Source: Nitrospira sp. | Lineage (GTDB): Bacteria > Nitrospirota > Nitrospiria > Nitrospirales > Nitrospiraceae | Length of the DNA stretch: 64,000 nt | Direction: 5' to 3' | Assembly: GCA_030123565.1 (NCBI GenBank) | Contig: CP126122.1 | Location: forward strand, 1,375,001-1,439,000 | In this document: piece after piece, positions 61,049-64,000 of the stretch | Layout of the letters: each line of letters opens with the position of its first letter | Position numbering within the stretch: position 1 is the stretch's first letter | Position numbers and translations under genes: made by a program | The notes under the pieces: model-generated | What the model saw: the letters and a program-made list of their open reading frames with translations, nothing else | Databases searched by the model: none | Told to the model about the DNA's origin: nothing

Positions 61049-63853
61049 ATGAACAACCGGCTGCCATTGCCCGATGCCGCGAATCTCGCCTTCGTGGAGG
61101 AGTTATATCTAGCCTTCTTGCGGAATCCCACCTCGGTTTCTACGACCTGGAGAGAATACTTCGAGGCGGTGAGAAACGAAAGCAATGACCAGAAGGTCGT
61201 ACGGAGGGGGCCGATCCACTTGCCCAAACCACTCTTTGATCCTGAACGGAGCCGTGCCGGTCATGCCGTGACGGACACCGATGCTCTCGCGGTGGAACCA
61301 ATCGAGGAGCAGCAAGATCGGGTGACTCGGCTCGTGGGGGCTTACCTGACCCGAGGCCATACGGCAGCCGCCATCGACCCACTGGGTATCCCGCGTCCGC
61401 CTCATCCCGAATTGGATCCGGCGTTCTATGGTTTCACCGAAGCCGACCTGGACCGGAAATTTTGGGCACATGAGCTGAGAGGGGGAGCCTTCATCACGCT
61501 GGGTGAAATCTTGACGCACCTGAAGGCGGCCTATTGCGGTTCAATCGGCGCTGAGTTTATGCGCATCGACGACTCGGAGCAGCGGAGATGGCTCCGAGAG
61601 CGGCTGGAGAGAGCAGAGCATCGCGTCCGGTTGAAGCGGGAGGAGCAGATTCGCATCCTCACGCGGCTGACCGACGCCGTCATGTTCGAAGAATTCATCC
61701 AGCAAAAGTATCCCGGCGCCAAGAGCTTCTCTCTCGAAGGGGCGGAAAGCCTGATCCCGCTGCTCGACTTAACCATCGAGACGGCCGGCGAGCAAGGGAT
61801 GGAGGAGATCGTGCTGGCGATGGCGCATCGAGGCCGCCTCAACGTGCTGGCGAATATTCTCGGGAAGCGACCGCGGGAGATCTTCCATGAATTCGAGAAT
61901 CTTGTCGATCCTCTTCATGAGGGACGCGGCGACGTGAAGTACCATCTGGGCCACAGCGGAGACTGGGTAACGGCCTCTGGACGGACGGTGCATCTCTCCC
62001 TGTGCTTCAACCCGAGCCACTTGGAGTTCGTGAATCCGGTGGCGTTGGGGCGTGTACGCGCAAAACGGGACCGAGTCGGCGATGGAGTCATGGCCCTCCT
62101 TATCCATGGAGATGCATCATTTACCGGTGAAGGAGTTGTACAGGAAGCGCTCAATCTAGGGGGGCTCCGGGGGTACCGCACGGGCGGGACGCTGCATGTG
62201 GTCATCAACAATCAGATCGGGTTCACGACGGCGCCTGAGGAGACGCGGTCGTCTCCCTACGCGACCGATGTGGCCAAGATGCGGCAGATCCCGATCTTTC
62301 ACGTGAACGGGGAAGACCCAGAAGCCGTGGCCCACGTCGTGAGTGTCGCGATGGACTTCCGGCGGACGTTTCGGACCGATGTCGTGATCGACATGTACTG
62401 TTTTCGCCGCCGGGGCCATAACGAAGGGGATGAGCCGGGTTTCACGCAACCGCTGATGTACCAGGTGATCGACCAGCGCCGGCCGCTCCGCGACCACTAT
62501 CTAGAATATCTCTTGAAACTCGGCGAGGTGACGCGCGAGGAGGTGGATGGGATCGCAGTGGAACGCCGGCGCGAGCTCGAACGGGATCTCAGTGAGGCGC
62601 GAAGCCATACGTACCTGCCCCGCCGGGAGAAGCCGACCGGGATCTGGACAGGATACTATGGCGGATTGGGAGAAGATGAGGAAGAGGTTATGACCGGGGT
62701 TGAGCGAGCTCGGCTCATCGAGATGATGCAGATGCTCACGCAGGTGCCCGACGGATTCCATCCGCATCCCAAGATCGCTCAGTGGCTGGGACGCCGTCGA
62801 GACATGGGAAGCGGGGCGCGGGCGATCGATTGGTCCACAGCCGAAGCGCTCGCCTTTGCAACGCTCGCAGCGGAGGGCCGGCGCGTGCGCCTGTCAGGGC
62901 AGGATACAGCCCGTGGGACATTCAGCCAGCGGCACGCCGTTTTGCACGACACCGTGAACGGACGGGTGTACGTGCCACTCGAGCAGGTCGCTCGGGGGCG
63001 GGGAAGGATTGAGATCTACAACAGTCCTCTTTCCGAAGCAGGGGTGCTCGGCTTTGAGTATGGATACAGTCTGGATTGCCCGGAGGGGCTCATTCTCTGG
63101 GAGGCGCAATTCGGAGATTTCGTCAATGCGGCCCAGGTCATCATCGATCAGTTTTTGGTCAGCGCCGAGGAGAAATGGCGCCGTTTGAGCGGACTCGTGC
63201 TTCTCCTTCCCCATGGCTTCGAGGGCCAGGGACCGGAACATTCGAGTGCTCGACTCGAGCGGTTTCTGGAGCTGGCCGTCAACGACAACATTCAAGTGGT
63301 GAATCCATCGACGCCGGCGCAATACTTCCATGTCTTGAGGCGTCAGGTGCTTCGCCGATGGCGAAAACCGTTGATCCTCATGACGCCGAAGAGCTTGCTT
63401 CGCCACGCGCAAGCCGTATCGACGCTTGATGATCTCCACCAGGGCAGGTTCCGGCGCATCCTGTTCGACCGCGCCGTAGCGCCCGAGATGGTTACGCGGG
63501 TGCTGCTTTGCAGCGGCAAGGTGTACTATGACTTGTTGGCGACGCGGGAGGAGCTTCGGCGTCAGGATGTTGCGATTCTGCGACTCGAGCAACTCTATCC
63601 TCTGAACGAAGCTGAGCTGAGCAAGGCTCTTGCGCAATATCCACTGAACACTCCGGCGATCTGGGTTCAGGAGGAGCCGGCGAACATGGGAGCCTGGCGG
63701 TATCTCTTCGCACGGTTTGGCGACAGGCTCCCAGGTGCCGGATCATTTTCCGCGGTTTGCCGGCCTGCTTCGGCCGCTCCTGCGACTGGGTGGCCCGCTC
63801 TCCATACGATCGAGCGGCAGAACTTGCTCAAGGCGGCATTCGATGCCCATTGA
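61049..63853 (+). CDS. sucA: 2-oxoglutarate dehydrogenase E1 component
   Basis: E1 decarboxylates 2-oxoglutarate with thiamine diphosphate in the TCA cycle and transfers the succinyl group to E2. The 934-residue protein has the N-terminal helper motif FVEELYLAFLRNP, GHSGDWV, CFNPSHLEFVNPVALGRV with catalytic His, HGDASFTGEGVVQE, NNQIGFTT, and a C-terminal FGDFVNAAQVIIDQF. ATG at 61049 has a weak ribosome site. The E2 gene overlaps its 3' end by 11 bp, so E1 and E2 are made together. Marks an oxidative TCA capacity. Confidence 0.96.
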   Translation: MNNRLPLPDAANLAFVEELYLAFLRNPTSVSTTWREYFEAVRNESNDQKVVRRGPIHLPKPLFDPERSRAGHAVTDTDALAVEPIEEQQDRVTRLVGAYLTRGHTAAAIDPLGIPRPPHPELDPAFYGFTEADLDRKFWAHELRGGAFITLGEILTHLKAAYCGSIGAEFMRIDDSEQRRWLRERLERAEHRVRLKREEQIRILTRLTDAVMFEEFIQQKYPGAKSFSLEGAESLIPLLDLTIETAGEQGMEEIVLAMAHRGRLNVLANILGKRPREIFHEFENLVDPLHEGRGDVKYHLGHSGDWVTASGRTVHLSLCFNPSHLEFVNPVALGRVRAKRDRVGDGVMALLIHGDASFTGEGVVQEALNLGGLRGYRTGGTLHVVINNQIGFTTAPEETRSSPYATDVAKMRQIPIFHVNGEDPEAVAHVVSVAMDFRRTFRTDVVIDMYCFRRRGHNEGDEPGFTQPLMYQVIDQRRPLRDHYLEYLLKLGEVTREEVDGIAVERRRELERDLSEARSHTYLPRREKPTGIWTGYYGGLGEDEEEVMTGVERARLIEMMQMLTQVPDGFHPHPKIAQWLGRRRDMGSGARAIDWSTAEALAFATLAAEGRRVRLSGQDTARGTFSQRHAVLHDTVNGRVYVPLEQVARGRGRIEIYNSPLSEAGVLGFEYGYSLDCPEGLILWEAQFGDFVNAAQVIIDQFLVSAEEKWRRLSGLVLLLPHGFEGQGPEHSSARLERFLELAVNDNIQVVNPSTPAQYFHVLRRQVLRRWRKPLILMTPKSLLRHAQAVSTLDDLHQGRFRRILFDRAVAPEMVTRVLLCSGKVYYDLLATREELRRQDVAILRLEQLYPLNEAELSKALAQYPLNTPAIWVQEEPANMGAWRYLFARFGDRLPGAGSFSAVCRPASAAPATGWPALHTIERQNLLKAAFDAH

Positions 63854-64000
63854 ACTCACGGTTCCGGCGGTTGGGGAGTCGATCACCGAGGTGGAGATCG
63901 GGGACTGGCTCAAGTCACCGGGAGACGCCGTCCGTCAGGATGAACCCATTGTTTCGCTCGAGACCGAGAAGACATCGCTCGATCTGCCGTCGCCCATATC
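63843..64000 (+). CDS. sucB: Dihydrolipoamide succinyltransferase (E2), N-terminal lipoyl domain, partial
   Basis: Only the first 52 codons are inside the window. They encode a lipoyl domain: IELTVPAVGESITEVEI at the start and the lipoylation Lys43 in SLETEKTSLDLPSP. ATG at 63843 overlaps the sucA stop by 11 bp, giving translational coupling. E2 is the core of the 2-oxoglutarate dehydrogenase complex. Confidence 0.95.
   Translation, partial: MPIELTVPAVGESITEVEIGDWLKSPGDAVRQDEPIVSLETEKTSLDLPSPI

Noticed and set aside
1..64000. CRISPR arrays, insertion sequences, prophage or integrase genes
   Set aside because: No regularly spaced repeats of the right size and no transposase, integrase or phage structural motifs were seen on either strand.

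Overview
The window looks like chromosomal sequence from a GC-rich (I estimate about 60%), Gram-negative, free-living bacterium, most probably Nitrospira or a close relative in Nitrospirota. This is an inference from gene content: many lipoproteins alongside lnt and lgt, several PilZ proteins, a DUF1800/DUF1501 pair, a bacterial topoisomerase VI, an AddAB-type recombination nuclease, and a quinone-linked pyruvate dehydrogenase beside pentose-phosphate and glycogen genes. No transposase, integrase, phage module or CRISPR array was seen. About 63 protein genes and one intact tRNA are supported.

Region 1 (1-12 kb) is a patchwork of short units: prfB with a classical programmed frameshift and lnt (both minus), a coiled-coil membrane protein followed by a 40-residue membrane microprotein, a VanZ-like/PilZ operon whose VanZ gene carries an in-frame 72-bp duplication, an FMN-binding split-barrel protein, a lipoprotein glycoside hydrolase, a 2-oxoglutarate oxygenase-like protein, dodecin, and a receiver-triple-PAS protein without an output domain. 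Region 2 (12.5-19.3 kb) holds a topoisomerase VI operon (B then A), two related cysteine-pair lipoproteins on either side of it, and a DUF1800/DUF1501 secretion-linked pair.

Region 3 (19.4-36.7 kb): yacG and pgm; a thioredoxin-like protein with a small zinc-finger protein; addB-addA; a TPR lipoprotein; lgt; a YtxH stress protein with a possible sigma-54 promoter; tRNA-Leu(UAA) followed by a decayed tRNA 3' half; zinc-ribbon and membrane proteins; a dienelactone-hydrolase-like protein lacking its cysteine nucleophile; an oxidoreductase; and a Lrp ligand-binding-domain protein.

Region 4 (36.8-47.4 kb): yifB/comM, clpB with a perfect 19-bp palindrome beside its promoter, a histidine kinase / lipoprotein / sigma-54 activator operon arranged like QseE-QseG-QseF, and two PilZ genes on the opposite strand.

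Region 5 (47.5-64 kb) is almost all plus strand and mainly central carbon and electron metabolism: poxB, a secreted triple-repeat protein, a CBS protein, transketolase, a Tudor-like protein, a decayed class I aldolase fragment, a cytochrome b/sulfite-oxidase-fold fusion, transaldolase, alpha-glucan phosphorylase, and the E1 and start of E2 of 2-oxoglutarate dehydrogenase. Together these link glycogen, pentose-phosphate intermediates, pyruvate and the TCA cycle.
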